Assembly: GCA_030691265.1 (NCBI GenBank)
Contig: JAUYET010000102.1
Span: forward strand, 1 to 56,869
Source of the DNA: Pseudomonadota bacterium
GTDB taxonomy: Bacteria; Pseudomonadota; Gammaproteobacteria; Burkholderiales; Thiobacillaceae
DNA length: 56,869 nucleotides
Direction of reading: 5' to 3'
In this document: one piece after another, positions 9,517 through 19,512 of the stretch
How the letters are laid out: the number at the start of each line of letters is the position of its first letter
Position numbering within the stretch: the first letter of the stretch is position 1
Notes under the pieces: model-generated
Databases searched by the model: none
What the model was told of the DNA's origin: nothing
The model's input: the letters and a program-made list of their open reading frames with translations, nothing else
Program-made: the position numbers and the translations under genes

Positions 9517-9590
9517 GTAGGTTGGGCAAAGCGCAGCGTGCCCAACAATCACCGCTTGCTGTTGGGCACGCTGCGTTTTGCCCAACCTGC
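9517..9590. repeat. GTAG palindrome pair, family A (mreB/mreC gap)
   Basis: Two inverted units, GTAGGTTGGGCAAAGCG and its complement ending CCCAACCTGC, separated by about 14 nt. The outer CTAC is mutated to CTGC. It can form one long hairpin in the mreB-mreC transcript and almost fills the 112-bp gap, so it may affect relative expression of MreB and MreC. Confidence 0.85.
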
Positions 9591-9597
9591 TTGGCGG

Positions 9598-10680
<1,083 letters not shown>

Positions 10681-10741
10681 CTACGACGCCTTACGCAATA
10701 AGGCCTTGGCACTAAACCGGGGCCAAAGATCCGGGTATCCC

Positions 10742-11029
10742 ATGTCGCTTTCCGCAGAAGACGTTGAACGCATCGCCAAATTGGCCCGCATCCGGGTCGA
10801 TGCGAATGAAGTTGTCGCCTACCAAACCCAATTGAATGGCATCTTCGGCCTGATCGAAGCGATGCAGGCGGCCGATACCGCAGATATCGAACCGATGTCG
10901 CATGCGCAGGACCTGTTCCAGCGTCTGCGCGCCGACGTGGTCACCGAACCGGATCGGCGCGCGGCATTCCAGGCGATTGCGCCGCAGACCGAGAACGGCT
11001 TGTACCTGGTGCCGAAAGTGATCGAGTGA
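10742..11029 (+). CDS. gatC: Asp-tRNA(Asn)/Glu-tRNA(Gln) amidotransferase subunit C
   Basis: Small subunit that stabilises the GatA-GatB complex, which converts misacylated Glu-tRNA(Gln) or Asp-tRNA(Asn) to the amide. 95 residues with the family start [16 protein letters not shown] and the central IEPMSHAQD segment. The ATG at 10742 was chosen because the preceding in-frame codons (from 10673) lie in the likely promoter region and do not resemble GatC. Its stop overlaps the gatA start (TGATG). Confidence 0.94.
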   Translation: MSLSAEDVERIAKLARIRVDANEVVAYQTQLNGIFGLIEAMQAADTADIEPMSHAQDLFQRLRADVVTEPDRRAAFQAIAPQTENGLYLVPKVIE

Positions 11030-12480
11030 TGTCCGACGCTACCCTCAAATCCCTCTCTGTTCTCCTCGCCGAGGGCAAAACCTCCAGCATCGAGTTGTGC
11101 CAGGACTACCTGGCGCGCATCCAGTCGCTGAATGTTTCCCTGAACGCTTTCATCAGCGTCGATGCCGACAAGACCCTGGCCGAAGCGCGCGCCGCCGACG
11201 CCTTGCGTGCGTCCGGCCAAGGCGGCTTGCTGACCGGCGTGCCGATCGCGCACAAGGACATTTTCTGCGCCGAGGGCTGGCTGACCACCTGCGGCTCGAA
11301 GATGCTGTCCAACTTCATCTCGCCCTACGATGCCCACGTCATCGAGCAGTTCAAGGCGGCCGGCATGCCTTGTCTGGGCAAGACCAATATGGACGAGTTC
11401 GCGATGGGCTCGTCCAACGAAACCAGTTTCTACGGCGCGGTGCGCAATCCGTGGGATGCCGAGCGCGTGCCCGGCGGTTCGTCCGGCGGCAGCGCGGCCT
11501 GCGTGGCGGCGCGCATGGCGCCGGCGGCAACCGGCACCGACACCGGCGGCTCGATCCGGCAGCCGGCGGCGCTGTGCGGCATCACCGGCTTGAAGCCGAC
11601 TTACGGCGTGGTGTCGCGCTACGGCATGATCGCTTTCGCTTCCAGTCTCGATCAGGCTGGCCCGATGGCGCAGACCGCCGAGGATTGCGCCTTGCTGCTC
11701 AACGTCATGGCCGGTTTCGATGCGCGCGATTCGACCAGCCTGGAGCGCCCGAAAGAGGATTACACGCGCAGCCTGCATCAACCCTTGGCGGGGTTGCGGA
11801 TCGGTCTGCCGCGCGAATTTTTCGGCCCCGGTCTGGTCGGCGATACGGCGAAAGCGGTCGAAGCAGCCATCGCCCAGTTGCGCAAGTTGGGCGCCGAAAC
11901 GGTGGAAGTCGGCCTGCCCAACTCCAATCTGTCGGTGGCGGCTTATTACGTGCTGGCGCCGGCGGAAGCCTCCAGCAACCTGTCGCGTTTCGACGGCGTG
12001 CGTTACGGCTATCGCACGCCCGAGTACCGCGACCTGACCGATATGTACGAAAAAACGCGCGCCGAAGGCTTCGGCAGCGAAGTCAAACGCCGCATCATGA
12101 TCGGCGCCTATGTGCTGTCGCACGGTTATTACGATGCCTATTACATCCAGGCGCAGCGATTGCGCCGCCTGATCGCCAATGACTTCAGCACCGCTTTCCA
12201 GCAATGCGACGTGATCCTGAGTCCGACCGCGCCGACCACCGCCTTCAAGCTGGGCGAAAAAACCGCCGACCCGGTCGAGATGTACCTGTCCGACATCTAC
12301 ACCATCGCGGTCAATCTGGCTGGCTTGCCCGGCATGTCGCTGCCCTGCGGTTTCGATGCGCAGGGGCTGCCCATCGGCTTGCAACTCATCGGCAATTATT
12401 TCGACGAGGCCAGAATGCTGGGCGTGGCGCATCAATATCAGTTGGCGACCGACTGGCACGCGCGCGCGCCGACGCTTTAA
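11029..12480 (+). CDS. gatA: amidotransferase subunit A (GatA)
   Basis: Amidase that releases ammonia from glutamine for the tRNA-dependent amidation by GatB. 483 residues. The amidase signature triad is complete: Lys in [11 protein letters not shown], cis-Ser in GGSSGGSAA and the nucleophilic Ser in [12 protein letters not shown]. The start overlaps the gatC stop, indicating coupling. In most relatives gatB follows directly; here a Uma2-family gene intervenes 11 bp downstream. Confidence 0.97.
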   Translation: MSDATLKSLSVLLAEGKTSSIELCQDYLARIQSLNVSLNAFISVDADKTLAEARAADALRASGQGGLLTGVPIAHKDIFCAEGWLTTCGSKMLSNFISPYDAHVIEQFKAAGMPCLGKTNMDEFAMGSSNETSFYGAVRNPWDAERVPGGSSGGSAACVAARMAPAATGTDTGGSIRQPAALCGITGLKPTYGVVSRYGMIAFASSLDQAGPMAQTAEDCALLLNVMAGFDARDSTSLERPKEDYTRSLHQPLAGLRIGLPREFFGPGLVGDTAKAVEAAIAQLRKLGAETVEVGLPNSNLSVAAYYVLAPAEASSNLSRFDGVRYGYRTPEYRDLTDMYEKTRAEGFGSEVKRRIMIGAYVLSHGYYDAYYIQAQRLRRLIANDFSTAFQQCDVILSPTAPTTAFKLGEKTADPVEMYLSDIYTIAVNLAGLPGMSLPCGFDAQGLPIGLQLIGNYFDEARMLGVAHQYQLATDWHARAPTL

Positions 12481-12491
12481 AGGAGATTGAG

Positions 12492-13115
12492 ATGGGTTTC
12501 ACACTGCACAAGGATGAGCGTTACACCGTCGAGCAATACCTGACCTGGCCGGAAGACGGCCCGCGTTATGAGTTGCTGGAGGGCATCCCTTACGAATTGA
12601 ATGCGCCGAGTGTGGAACACCAGCAGCTGGTGGGCGGATTGCATTACGAACTGGAGCACTACCAACGGGAACGCATCAAGCAGGGTGGTGGTGGTCACAC
12701 ACCTTGCATCATTGTCGAATCGCCGGTCGACGTCATCCTCTCCGACATCACCGTGGTGCAGCCCGACCTGATCGTGGTGTGCAACCCGGCCATCATCGTC
12801 AACGGCCGGGTTCGTGGTGCGCCCGATCTGGTGGTCGAAGTGCTATCGCCCAGCACGGCGGTGCGGGACAAGAAACAAAAGCTGCGGCTGTATGAGGTGG
12901 CGGGGGTGCCGCAATACTTGGTGATCGACCCGACATATCGTTGTGCCGAGTTGTACATCCGTGGCGCCGATGGCCGCTATCCCGTGCCGGAAGTGTTGGA
13001 TGCCGGCGATGTGCTGACATTGCAGGTTGCGCCCGATTTCAGCCTCACCCTGTCGGACATATTCGGTTGGCCGCTGCCCTTGGCTGTGCAGGAAAACCAG
13101 GTCGCCTACGGATAA
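12492..13115 (+). CDS. Uma2 family (DUF820) endonuclease-like protein
   Basis: A 207-residue protein of the Uma2/DUF820 family, with a PD-(D/E)xK nuclease fold. The core is visible as [49 protein letters not shown], where Asp and Glu of the fold and a following Lys lie in the expected order. Function is undetermined; members are abundant in cyanobacteria and scattered elsewhere. AGGAG lies 6 nt before the ATG. The gene is inserted in frame order inside gatCAB without breaking either neighbour, so it is probably co-transcribed with them. A second, divergent family member lies at 39863-40420. Confidence 0.85.
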   Translation: MGFTLHKDERYTVEQYLTWPEDGPRYELLEGIPYELNAPSVEHQQLVGGLHYELEHYQRERIKQGGGGHTPCIIVESPVDVILSDITVVQPDLIVVCNPAIIVNGRVRGAPDLVVEVLSPSTAVRDKKQKLRLYEVAGVPQYLVIDPTYRCAELYIRGADGRYPVPEVLDAGDVLTLQVAPDFSLTLSDIFGWPLPLAVQENQVAYG

Positions 13116-13132
13116 ACAAACGGAACAACGCC

Positions 13133-14593
13133 ATGCAATGGGAAACCGTCATCGGGCTGGAAGTGCATGCCCAGCTCACCACGCAATCGAAAATCTTCTC
13201 CGGTGCGTCCATCGCCTTCGGCGCCGAGCCCAACACGCAGGCTTGCCAGGTTGATATCGCGCTGCCCGGCGTGCTGCCGGTACTCAACAAGGGCGCGGTC
13301 GAGCGCGGCATACGCTTCGGCCTGGCGATCGGCGCAAAACTGAATCGCATCAACAGTTTCGACCGCAAGAATTACTTTTATCCCGACCTGCCCAAGGGCT
13401 ACCAGATCAGCCAGTTCGCGTTGCCGATTGTCGAGGGCGGCGAACTGACGGTTCAGGTGGTTGAGGGTGGCAAAACTGTAGAAAAGACCATCCGCATCAC
13501 CCGCGCCCACCTGGAAGAAGACGCCGGCAAGTCGCTGCATGAAGACTTTCATGGCATGACCGGCATCGACCTGAATCGCGCCGGCACGCCGCTGCTGGAA
13601 ATCGTCTCCGAGCCGGACATGCGTTCGGCCAAGGAAGCCGTGGCCTATGCCAAGGCATTGCACACGCTGGTGACCTGGATCGGCATTTGCGACGGCAACA
13701 TGCAGGAAGGCAGCTTCCGGGTCGACGCCAACGTCTCGGTGCGGCCGCTCGGGCAAAAGGAATTCGGCACCCGGCGCGAGATCAAGAACCTCAACTCGTT
13801 CCGCTTCATGGAGCAGGCGATCAACTACGAGATTCGCTGGCAGATCGAGCAGATCGAGGACGGCCACACCATTCAGCAGGCCACCGTGCTGTTCGACCCG
13901 GACAGCGGCGAGACCCGCATGATGCGGACCAAGGAAGACGCGCACGACTACCGTTATTTCCCGGATCCCGATCTGTTGCCGGTGAAGCTGGATGAGGACT
14001 GGATCGAACAGGTGCGCGCCGGTCTGCCCGAGTTGCCGCAGCAGAAACAGGCGCGCTATCAAGGCGAATGGAATCTGTCCGCCTATGATGCGGCGACGCT
14101 GACCGGCTCGCGTGCGCTGGCGGATTATTTCGAAGCCGTTGTCGCCGGACTGGCCAAACCGGATGCCAAACCGGATGCCAAACTGGCGGCCAATTGGGTG
14201 ATGGGCGACCTGTCCGCGACGCTGAACAAGGCAAATCTGGATATTCCCGCCAGCCGGATTTCCGCCGCGCAACTGGCCGGCTTGCTGGCGCGGATTCAGG
14301 ACGGCACGCTGTCCGGCAAGCTCGCCAAGCAGGTGTTCGAGGCGATGTGGGCGGGCGAAGGCGAGGCGGATGCAATCATCGAGGCCAAAGGCCTGAAGCA
14401 GGTTTCCGACAGCGGCGAGATCGAGAAAATCATCGACGAAGTCATGGCGGCGAACGCCAAGTCGGTGGAGGAATTCCGCGCCGGCAAGGAAAAGGCGTTC
14501 AACGCGCTGGTCGGCCAGGTCATGAAAGCCAGCAAGGGCAAAGCCAATCCGCAACAGGTCAACGACTTGCTGCGGCAGAAGCTCAACGGATAG
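13133..14593 (+). CDS. gatB: amidotransferase subunit B (GatB)
   Basis: Kinase/amidotransferase subunit of GatCAB. 486 residues starting [15 protein letters not shown], the standard N-terminus. The cradle domain signature LDLP-like segment reads [15 protein letters not shown], with HLEEDAGK and [12 protein letters not shown] further on; the C-terminal YqeY-like tail is present. A direct repeat encoding [10 protein letters not shown] occurs near residue 345. Its last 11 bp overlap the convergent DUF4124 gene. Confidence 0.97.
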   Translation: MQWETVIGLEVHAQLTTQSKIFSGASIAFGAEPNTQACQVDIALPGVLPVLNKGAVERGIRFGLAIGAKLNRINSFDRKNYFYPDLPKGYQISQFALPIVEGGELTVQVVEGGKTVEKTIRITRAHLEEDAGKSLHEDFHGMTGIDLNRAGTPLLEIVSEPDMRSAKEAVAYAKALHTLVTWIGICDGNMQEGSFRVDANVSVRPLGQKEFGTRREIKNLNSFRFMEQAINYEIRWQIEQIEDGHTIQQATVLFDPDSGETRMMRTKEDAHDYRYFPDPDLLPVKLDEDWIEQVRAGLPELPQQKQARYQGEWNLSAYDAATLTGSRALADYFEAVVAGLAKPDAKPDAKLAANWVMGDLSATLNKANLDIPASRISAAQLAGLLARIQDGTLSGKLAKQVFEAMWAGEGEADAIIEAKGLKQVSDSGEIEKIIDEVMAANAKSVEEFRAGKEKAFNALVGQVMKASKGKANPQQVNDLLRQKLNG

Positions 14594-15209
14594 AAGCTTT
14601 CAACTCCATAAAGCGTTTTGCGTCTTCTTCGAAGCGCAATTGGATGTCTTTGATTGCCTGGTTGCGCAGCCTTAACGACTCGCTGATCTGAGCCAATTCA
14701 GCTTGCGCTTCATTGCGCATCTGAACGTAGCCCGCCGGCGCGGCTTGTCTCGCAGCGCGAGAACGGGTCAGGTGGGTATTGGCAAAGGACAGCTTTGCGG
14801 CTGCCGCATCCAGGCGCGTCTGCAGGCCGCGAATATTGAGATTTTCCAGTTCGATGGCGCGATTTCGTGCCAAAGCGATTTCATTTTCACTGGTATAGGT
14901 GGCGAGCAAGGCCTTGTCGCGTCGCTGCTGTTCTTCCTGCTTGCGCTTTTCTTCTGCCTGGCGCGCCGCCAATTCCGCCTGGCGTTGCCGCTCCTCGGCG
15001 GTCAATCGGGTGCGTTTGATTTCCTTGGTCACGCGTCCTTGTTTGTCCAGTTCGGAATGCCCTTGGCCAGCCTGATTGGGCGGCATGACATCGCTGTAGT
15101 GCACCTTGCCGCTCTGGTCGACCCAACGATAAGTCGCCGCCAGCGCCGGATCGGATGCGATCAGGCTGGCAGCGAGAAGGACGGTCAATCGAAGCGTCAA
15201 TGTGCGCAC
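14583..15209 (-). CDS. exported DUF4124 domain protein with coiled coil
   Basis: A 208-residue exported protein. Signal peptide to about residue 24 (ending ALA), then a DUF4124 domain ([19 protein letters not shown]), a small module common in betaproteobacterial envelope proteins. Residues 65-205 are a charged, Ala/Glu/Arg-rich coiled coil ([21 protein letters not shown] and later). No enzyme motif is visible. It is convergent with gatB and overlaps its end by 11 bp. A long inverted repeat lies between it and pyrE upstream. Confidence 0.85.
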   Translation of the reverse strand: MRTLTLRLTVLLAASLIASDPALAATYRWVDQSGKVHYSDVMPPNQAGQGHSELDKQGRVTKEIKRTRLTAEERQRQAELAARQAEEKRKQEEQQRRDKALLATYTSENEIALARNRAIELENLNIRGLQTRLDAAAAKLSFANTHLTRSRAARQAAPAGYVQMRNEAQAELAQISESLRLRNQAIKDIQLRFEEDAKRFMELKASIR

Positions 15210-15230
15210 AGAATTTTCTGCTCCTGCTGG

Positions 15231-15282
15231 GGGTATTTATTGGCAGCAAGAATGACGCCAAGAATGACGTCAATAAATACCC
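15231..15282. promoter_or_regulatory. 12-bp inverted repeat between pyrE and the DUF4124 gene
   Basis: GGGTATTTATTG (15231-15242) and CAATAAATACCC (15271-15282) are perfect complements with a 28-nt loop that itself contains TGGC/GCCA and two AAGAATGACG copies. It lies 55 bp after the pyrE stop and 22 bp before the DUF4124 start. It could be a terminator or attenuator, or a binding site for the downstream gene. Confidence 0.4.
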
Positions 15283-15336
15283 GATGAAAATCAATGAATT
15301 GCAGATGTTCGACAGGAAGCGCTTGGCGAAATTCCG

Positions 15337-15981
15337 TCACGTTTGTACACCGTATCGGTCACGATAAGTCTGGATCGCGGTCAGCGTGTCGCGCCAATCC
15401 GGCTTGCCATCCAGGTGCCGGGCCAGATCGTCGAGATTGACGATGCCGATGACCGGAATGCCGTAATCGCGGCTCACTTCCTGTACCGCCGACAGTTCGC
15501 TTAAGCCCCGTTCCATGCGATCCAGCGCAATCGCGACCCCGCAGGGCGTGGCGCCGGCGGCGCGGATCAATTCGACCGATTCGCGTACCGAAGTGCCGGC
15601 GGAGATCACGTCATCGACGATCAGCACGCGGCCAGCCAACGGCGCGCCGACGATGTTGCCGCCTTCGCCGTGGTCTTTGGCTTCCTTGCGGTTGTAGCTG
15701 AACGGGATGTTCTGTCCAGCGGCGGCGAACGCGATGGCGACCGATGCCGCCAGCGGAATGCCCTTGTAGGCCGGCCCGAACAAGCCATCGAAGGCGAGGC
15801 CGGAAGCGCTGATGGCGCTGGCGTAGAATTCGCCGAGTTTTTTCAGCGAGACGCCATCGCTGAACAGGCCGGCATTGAAGAAATACGGACTCATCCGCCC
15901 GGCCTTGGTCTTGAATTCGCCGAACAGCAAAACCTGCTGCTGGATGGCGAAATCGAGAAATTCCCCTTTAAAGCTTTGCAC
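15337..15981 (-). CDS. pyrE: orotate phosphoribosyltransferase
   Basis: Fifth step of UMP synthesis: orotate plus PRPP gives OMP. 214 residues. The PRPP-binding signature VLIVDDVISAGTSV is at about 120-133, preceded by the flexible catalytic loop with YNRKEAKDHGEGG, and the N-terminal FGEFKTKAGRMSPYFFN matches the family. Divergent from xth with 16 bp between the start codons. The other pyrimidine gene here, pyrC, is 7 kb away. Confidence 0.97.
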   Translation of the reverse strand: MQSFKGEFLDFAIQQQVLLFGEFKTKAGRMSPYFFNAGLFSDGVSLKKLGEFYASAISASGLAFDGLFGPAYKGIPLAASVAIAFAAAGQNIPFSYNRKEAKDHGEGGNIVGAPLAGRVLIVDDVISAGTSVRESVELIRAAGATPCGVAIALDRMERGLSELSAVQEVSRDYGIPVIGIVNLDDLARHLDGKPDWRDTLTAIQTYRDRYGVQT

Positions 15982-15997
15982 TGAAAACCCTCGTCAT

Positions 15998-16774
15998 ATG
16001 CGTGTCATCAGCCTGAATCTTAACGGAATCCGCTCCGCCGCCAGCAAGGGTGTTTATGCCTGGCTGGCGACGCAGGACGCCGACCTCGTCTGTTTGCAGG
16101 AACTCAAGGCGCAAGCCGCCGACCTCTCGCTGGAAATGCTCAACCCGCCCGGTCTTTACGGCTACTTCCATTACGCCGAAAAGAAGGGTTACAGCGGCGT
16201 CGGGATTTACTCGAAGCAGCAGCCCGATCAGATCATCGAGGGTCTGGGCATTGCCGACATCGACGCGGAAGGCCGCTATATCGAAGCAGTGTTCGGACAA
16301 CTCTCCGTCGTCTCGCTCTACTTGCCCTCCGGTTCCTCCGGCGAAGAACGCCAGGCTGCCAAGTTCGCCTTCATGGAACGGTTTCTACCGCGCCTGGAAG
16401 CGCTGGCGAACAGCGGACGCGAGTTCATCCTGTGCGGCGACTGGAACATCGCGCACCGGGAAATCGACTTGAAGAACTGGAAAGGCAACCGGAAGAATTC
16501 CGGCTTCCTGCCCGAGGAACGCGCCTGGATGGGCGATCTGTTCGAGCGTGTCGGCCTGGTCGACGTCTACCGTCGGCTCTATCCCGAGCACGAAGGCGAG
16601 GCTTATACGTGGTGGAGCAACCGCGGCCAGGCCTGGGCCAAGAACGTCGGCTGGCGTATCGACTACCAGATTGCAACGCCTGGCATCGCCGCTCAGGCTA
16701 GAGCGGCCTCGGTGTACAAGGCGCAGCGATTTTCCGACCATGCGCCGCTGATTGTGGATTACGACAGGGCATGA
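15998..16774 (+). CDS. xth: exodeoxyribonuclease III
   Basis: AP endonuclease/3'-5' exonuclease of base excision repair. 258 residues. Conserved exonuclease-endonuclease-phosphatase residues are visible: LNLNGIRSA, LQELKAQ (metal-binding Glu), LCGDWNIAHREID (Asp and Asn), and the catalytic RFSDHAPLIVDYD near the C-terminus. The ATG at 15998 matches the family N-terminus RVISLNLNG. A strong intrinsic terminator follows immediately. Confidence 0.96.
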   Translation: MRVISLNLNGIRSAASKGVYAWLATQDADLVCLQELKAQAADLSLEMLNPPGLYGYFHYAEKKGYSGVGIYSKQQPDQIIEGLGIADIDAEGRYIEAVFGQLSVVSLYLPSGSSGEERQAAKFAFMERFLPRLEALANSGREFILCGDWNIAHREIDLKNWKGNRKNSGFLPEERAWMGDLFERVGLVDVYRRLYPEHEGEAYTWWSNRGQAWAKNVGWRIDYQIATPGIAAQARAASVYKAQRFSDHAPLIVDYDRA

Positions 16775-16804
16775 AAAAGGGGCGCTGAGAGCGCCCCTTT
16801 TTCA
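16772..16804. terminator. bidirectional intrinsic terminator
   Basis: A perfect 15-bp stem (TGAAAAAGGGGCGCT with its complement) around a GAG loop, beginning inside the xth stop codon. The A run on one side and T run on the other make it a terminator in both directions, serving xth and the convergent minus-strand gene ending at 16828. Confidence 0.92.
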
Positions 16805-16827
16805 TGCGGTTGCGATACCCGCTCGGG

Positions 16828-17775
16828 TTACCTGGTTGCCTCCTGCGGCTTCATATACTTCTGCATGAAAGCGGCTGGATCAAGCGGGGTCGGCGTGGGC
16901 GCAGCATTGTCGGTTTTTACTTCGGGCGCCGGTGCGGTCGCAGCCCTGGGGGCGGGGGGCAGCGCTGGCGCGGTTTGCGGCGGCAAGAAGAAAAACGGCA
17001 CCGCATTTTGTTGCTGCCCTGGCAGCGCTTGTGGCAACTGGAATGGCATGTACGGCGATGCGGGCTGCGGCATCGGCTGGGGCGCGGGTTGCGTCATGCC
17101 GAAGAAGTTGGGGAACGCCGGTTGCTGCTGCGGCACAGCCTGGGGCGCGCCGTAGAAGTTAGGGAACATTGCCGGCGGCTGGATCGGCTGTGCTTGCATG
17201 CCGAAGAAGTCGGCCAGCGTCGGTTGCCGCGGTTGCGGCGCGGCATAAGGCATGAACGGGAATGCTTGTTGTTGCGGCGCCATTTGTTGCGGCAGCATGA
17301 AGTAACCGCCTGGCATCTGCTGTGGTTGCGCGGCAAACGGCAGGTTGGGGAAAGACGGCATGGAAGGGCTGAAAGCCGGCGCCGAGAACATCTGCGGCAG
17401 CGACGAACGTGCATAGGGATTGCCCGACATCATGTTGGGCGCAAACTGAAAACCGGGCGAGAAGTTGGGCGAGAAGTTGGGTGTTAAGGCGCCAAGCGCG
17501 CCCAATGCGCTCAGGCCACCCAAAGTTAGCGCCGGGTTGTTCATGCCATAGCTGTTCCATGGGCTCAATGGGTTGATGTTATTGAGCGGATTCATCGGGT
17601 TGAGCGCGCCCAGGCCGAAGGGGCTGGAGATATTGCCGTAGCCGCCCGCCCAGGGGTTGCCCCAGGGGCTGCTTTGGGCCGGACTCAGCAGCGTCAGCGG
17701 GTTGATCATGTTTTCGAAAGCGGCCTGCGTCGATCCGGCGACTGCGATGAGAATCAGGGGGGTAAGACGTTTCAT
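16828..17775 (-). CDS. exported low-complexity Asn/Pro/Phe/Gln-rich protein
   Basis: A 315-residue exported protein that I cannot assign to a family. A signal peptide ends near GSTQA. The mature part is almost all Ala, Pro, Phe, Met, Gln, Asn, Gly and Leu, with loose repeats: NPMNPLNNINPLSP, SPNFSPNFSPGF, and three spaced motifs of the form PNFYG, PNFFG and ADFFG each followed by Gln/Pro tracts. No Cys occurs. The ATG at 17775 has AGGAG 6 nt upstream; the ATG at 17781 would have no spacer. It is the last gene of the diaA-DUF302 strand run. It looks like a surface or amyloid-like protein, which is inference. Confidence 0.7.
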   Translation of the reverse strand: MKRLTPLILIAVAGSTQAAFENMINPLTLLSPAQSSPWGNPWAGGYGNISSPFGLGALNPMNPLNNINPLSPWNSYGMNNPALTLGGLSALGALGALTPNFSPNFSPGFQFAPNMMSGNPYARSSLPQMFSAPAFSPSMPSFPNLPFAAQPQQMPGGYFMLPQQMAPQQQAFPFMPYAAPQPRQPTLADFFGMQAQPIQPPAMFPNFYGAPQAVPQQQPAFPNFFGMTQPAPQPMPQPASPYMPFQLPQALPGQQQNAVPFFFLPPQTAPALPPAPRAATAPAPEVKTDNAAPTPTPLDPAAFMQKYMKPQEATR

Positions 17776-17934
17776 GCGCATCTCCTGCGTAGTAGATGAT
17801 TTGCCGGGAGGATTCGAGGAATCCTGTTCTTTACGGGATGCTGGAGGGCACTTTGCGCGTTCTGATGTGAAGACGCGGCGTGGAGAGAGAAATCACCGGG
17901 AAACCTCCGCCTGGAGATTTCCCGGCTCTAACAA

Positions 17935-18627
17935 TTACAGATCGCCGTTGGCGGCGGCTTTCATGATGACGTCCATCTTGTCGCGGATGTCGACGGCGTG
18001 CTTCATCAACTGATCGGGCGCGCCCATCTTGCCGGAGAGGGAATCCAGCCAGGAGGTGTTCCAGTCCAGGCTCAGCACCCACAGATTCTTGTCCGCATCT
18101 TCCATGATGGCGATACGGCAAGGCAGATAGATGATGGCTTCCGGGGCATATCTGAGAATTTCGCGGCCGGCGGCGATGTCGCAATAGTGGTAGACCTCCA
18201 TGCGCGGCGCTTCCATATCGCCCAGCACGGCCTGGATATCCTTCCACATTGCGCTCTCGCCCACCTTCTTGAAGTTGAGCTTGTTGGCGCTCAATTCCAT
18301 GGACGTCTTTACCTCATCAAAGGTCAGTCCTTTCTTGACCGGGTACTTGATGGCCATCAGGTTCATGACGTCTTTCACGTCCATGCTCTTGACCATGCCC
18401 ATCATCGGCATGATCTGCTTCATCAGTCTCGCCTTTTCTTCCGGCCCAACGGAGCTCGACATCTCATACGGACGCTTGCCGCGACCGGCCGGAGAAACCG
18501 GCAGCACGATGGGGCCGGCGGAGATGGGCACGTTGGTCAGGTAGGGATTGACGGCGGGGGCTTGCTGGGCGACAGCGGGGACGCTCAGGGTCAGTGCCAG
18601 GGCGGCGATCAGGGTATTTTTTTTCAT
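17935..18627 (-). CDS. exported DUF302 protein, paralogue 1
   Basis: A 230-residue exported protein: signal peptide to about residue 20, a Pro-rich linker with VNPYLTNVPISAGP, then an N-terminal helical part and a DUF302 domain with VYHYCDIAAGREILRYAPEAIIYLPCRIAIMED. DUF302 is a small alpha/beta domain of unknown function; here it holds two cysteines (YHYC and LPCR). It is clearly a tandem duplicate of the gene at 18725-19471, with long identical stretches such as ANGDL at the end. AGGA lies 8 nt before the ATG. The cluster also encodes an exported rhodanese, so a sulfur-related role is plausible. Confidence 0.85.
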   Translation of the reverse strand: MKKNTLIAALALTLSVPAVAQQAPAVNPYLTNVPISAGPIVLPVSPAGRGKRPYEMSSSVGPEEKARLMKQIMPMMGMVKSMDVKDVMNLMAIKYPVKKGLTFDEVKTSMELSANKLNFKKVGESAMWKDIQAVLGDMEAPRMEVYHYCDIAAGREILRYAPEAIIYLPCRIAIMEDADKNLWVLSLDWNTSWLDSLSGKMGAPDQLMKHAVDIRDKMDVIMKAAANGDL

Positions 18628-18664
18628 GCGTTACATCCTTTCTCGTGGAAACCGATGGGGGTTT

Positions 18665-18703
18665 GGGGTGACCGTGGTGAGGCCGAACATCCTCCGGTCC
18701 TGA
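18665..18703 (-). pseudogene. remnant of a duplicated rhodanese 3' end
   Basis: These 39 bp match the last codons of the rhodanese gene (19520-19558) at about 33 of 39 positions, in the same relation to the following DUF302 gene. This indicates that the duplication which gave two DUF302 genes also copied the end of the rhodanese gene, whose remainder was then lost. Confidence 0.7.
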
Positions 18704-18724
18704 TGTTCAGGACCGGGTTGCCTG

Positions 18725-19471
18725 TTACAGATCGCCGTTGGCGGCCGCCTTCATGATGTTGTCCATCTTGTCGCGGATTACGATCGCATGATTCCACAAC
18801 ACATCGGGCGTACCCATCCGGCCGGAGACGGAATCCAGCCAGGTGGTGTTCCAGTCCAGGGTCATCACCCAGATGTTCTTGTCGGCATCTTCCATGATGG
18901 TGAAGCGGCAGGGCATGTAGACGGCGGATTCCGGAGAATATCTGAGCATCTCACGGCCGACGGCGATGTCGCAGTAGTGGTAGACCTCGATGCGCGGTGC
19001 GTTCATGTCACCCAGTACGACCTGGAAATCTTTCCACATCGGGCTCTCGCCCACTTTCTTGAAGTTGAGCTGGTTGGCGCGCAACTCCATGGAAGCCTTG
19101 ACTTCGTCGAAAGTCAGGCCCGGCTTGGCCTTGTACTTGATGGTCATGAGGTTCATGACGTCTTTGAGGTCCATGCGCGTGCCCATGCTCATCAGGGGCA
19201 TCACCGACTTTATCAACCCCGCTTTCACATTCTGCGGAACGATGCCCGACATCTCATAGGGGCGGGTACCACGGGCCGGGAGCGAGGGGAGCGACGGGAG
19301 TGATGGGAGCGACAGGAGCGACGGGAGCGACGGGAGCGACGGGACGGATGCAGCCGGTATGTTGGTCAGGTAAGGGTTGGCTGCGGGCGCCGGATCTGCG
19401 GCCAGGGCGGAAACGGTCAGAGTCATGGCCAGAGTGGCGAGTAACGCCTGTTTCAAGTTGATGCGCTTCAT
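18725..19471 (-). CDS. exported DUF302 protein, paralogue 2, with SLP repeats
   Basis: A 248-residue exported DUF302 protein. After a signal peptide (ending SALA) comes ANPYLTNIPAAS, then a run of Ser-Leu-Pro triplets (about residues 42-65) absent from the paralogue, then the conserved region RPYEMSGIVPQNV and the DUF302 domain with YHYCDIAVGREMLRYSPES and MPCRFTIMED. The paired cysteines are the same as in paralogue 1. AAGGA lies 7 nt upstream of the ATG. It follows the rhodanese gene by 41 bp and is probably in the same operon. Confidence 0.85.
   Translation of the reverse strand: MKRINLKQALLATLAMTLTVSALAADPAPAANPYLTNIPAASVPSLPSLPSLLSLPSLPSLPSLPARGTRPYEMSGIVPQNVKAGLIKSVMPLMSMGTRMDLKDVMNLMTIKYKAKPGLTFDEVKASMELRANQLNFKKVGESPMWKDFQVVLGDMNAPRIEVYHYCDIAVGREMLRYSPESAVYMPCRFTIMEDADKNIWVMTLDWNTTWLDSVSGRMGTPDVLWNHAIVIRDKMDNIMKAAANGDL
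19276..19347. repeat. 9-bp tandem repeat encoding Ser-Leu-Pro
   Basis: About eight degenerate copies of a 9-bp unit (plus strand GGGAGCGAC) in the linker of the DUF302 gene. The unit length keeps the frame, so slippage would change linker length without breaking the protein. Confidence 0.85.
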
Positions 19472-19512
19472 TTATGTGTCCTTCTTCGTGAAACCAAATT
19501 TGGTTGTTATGG

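Noticed and set aside
14150..14185. Possible frameshift or repeat damage in gatB ([10 protein letters not shown])
   Set aside because: The direct repeat keeps frame and the gene is full length with an intact C-terminal domain.
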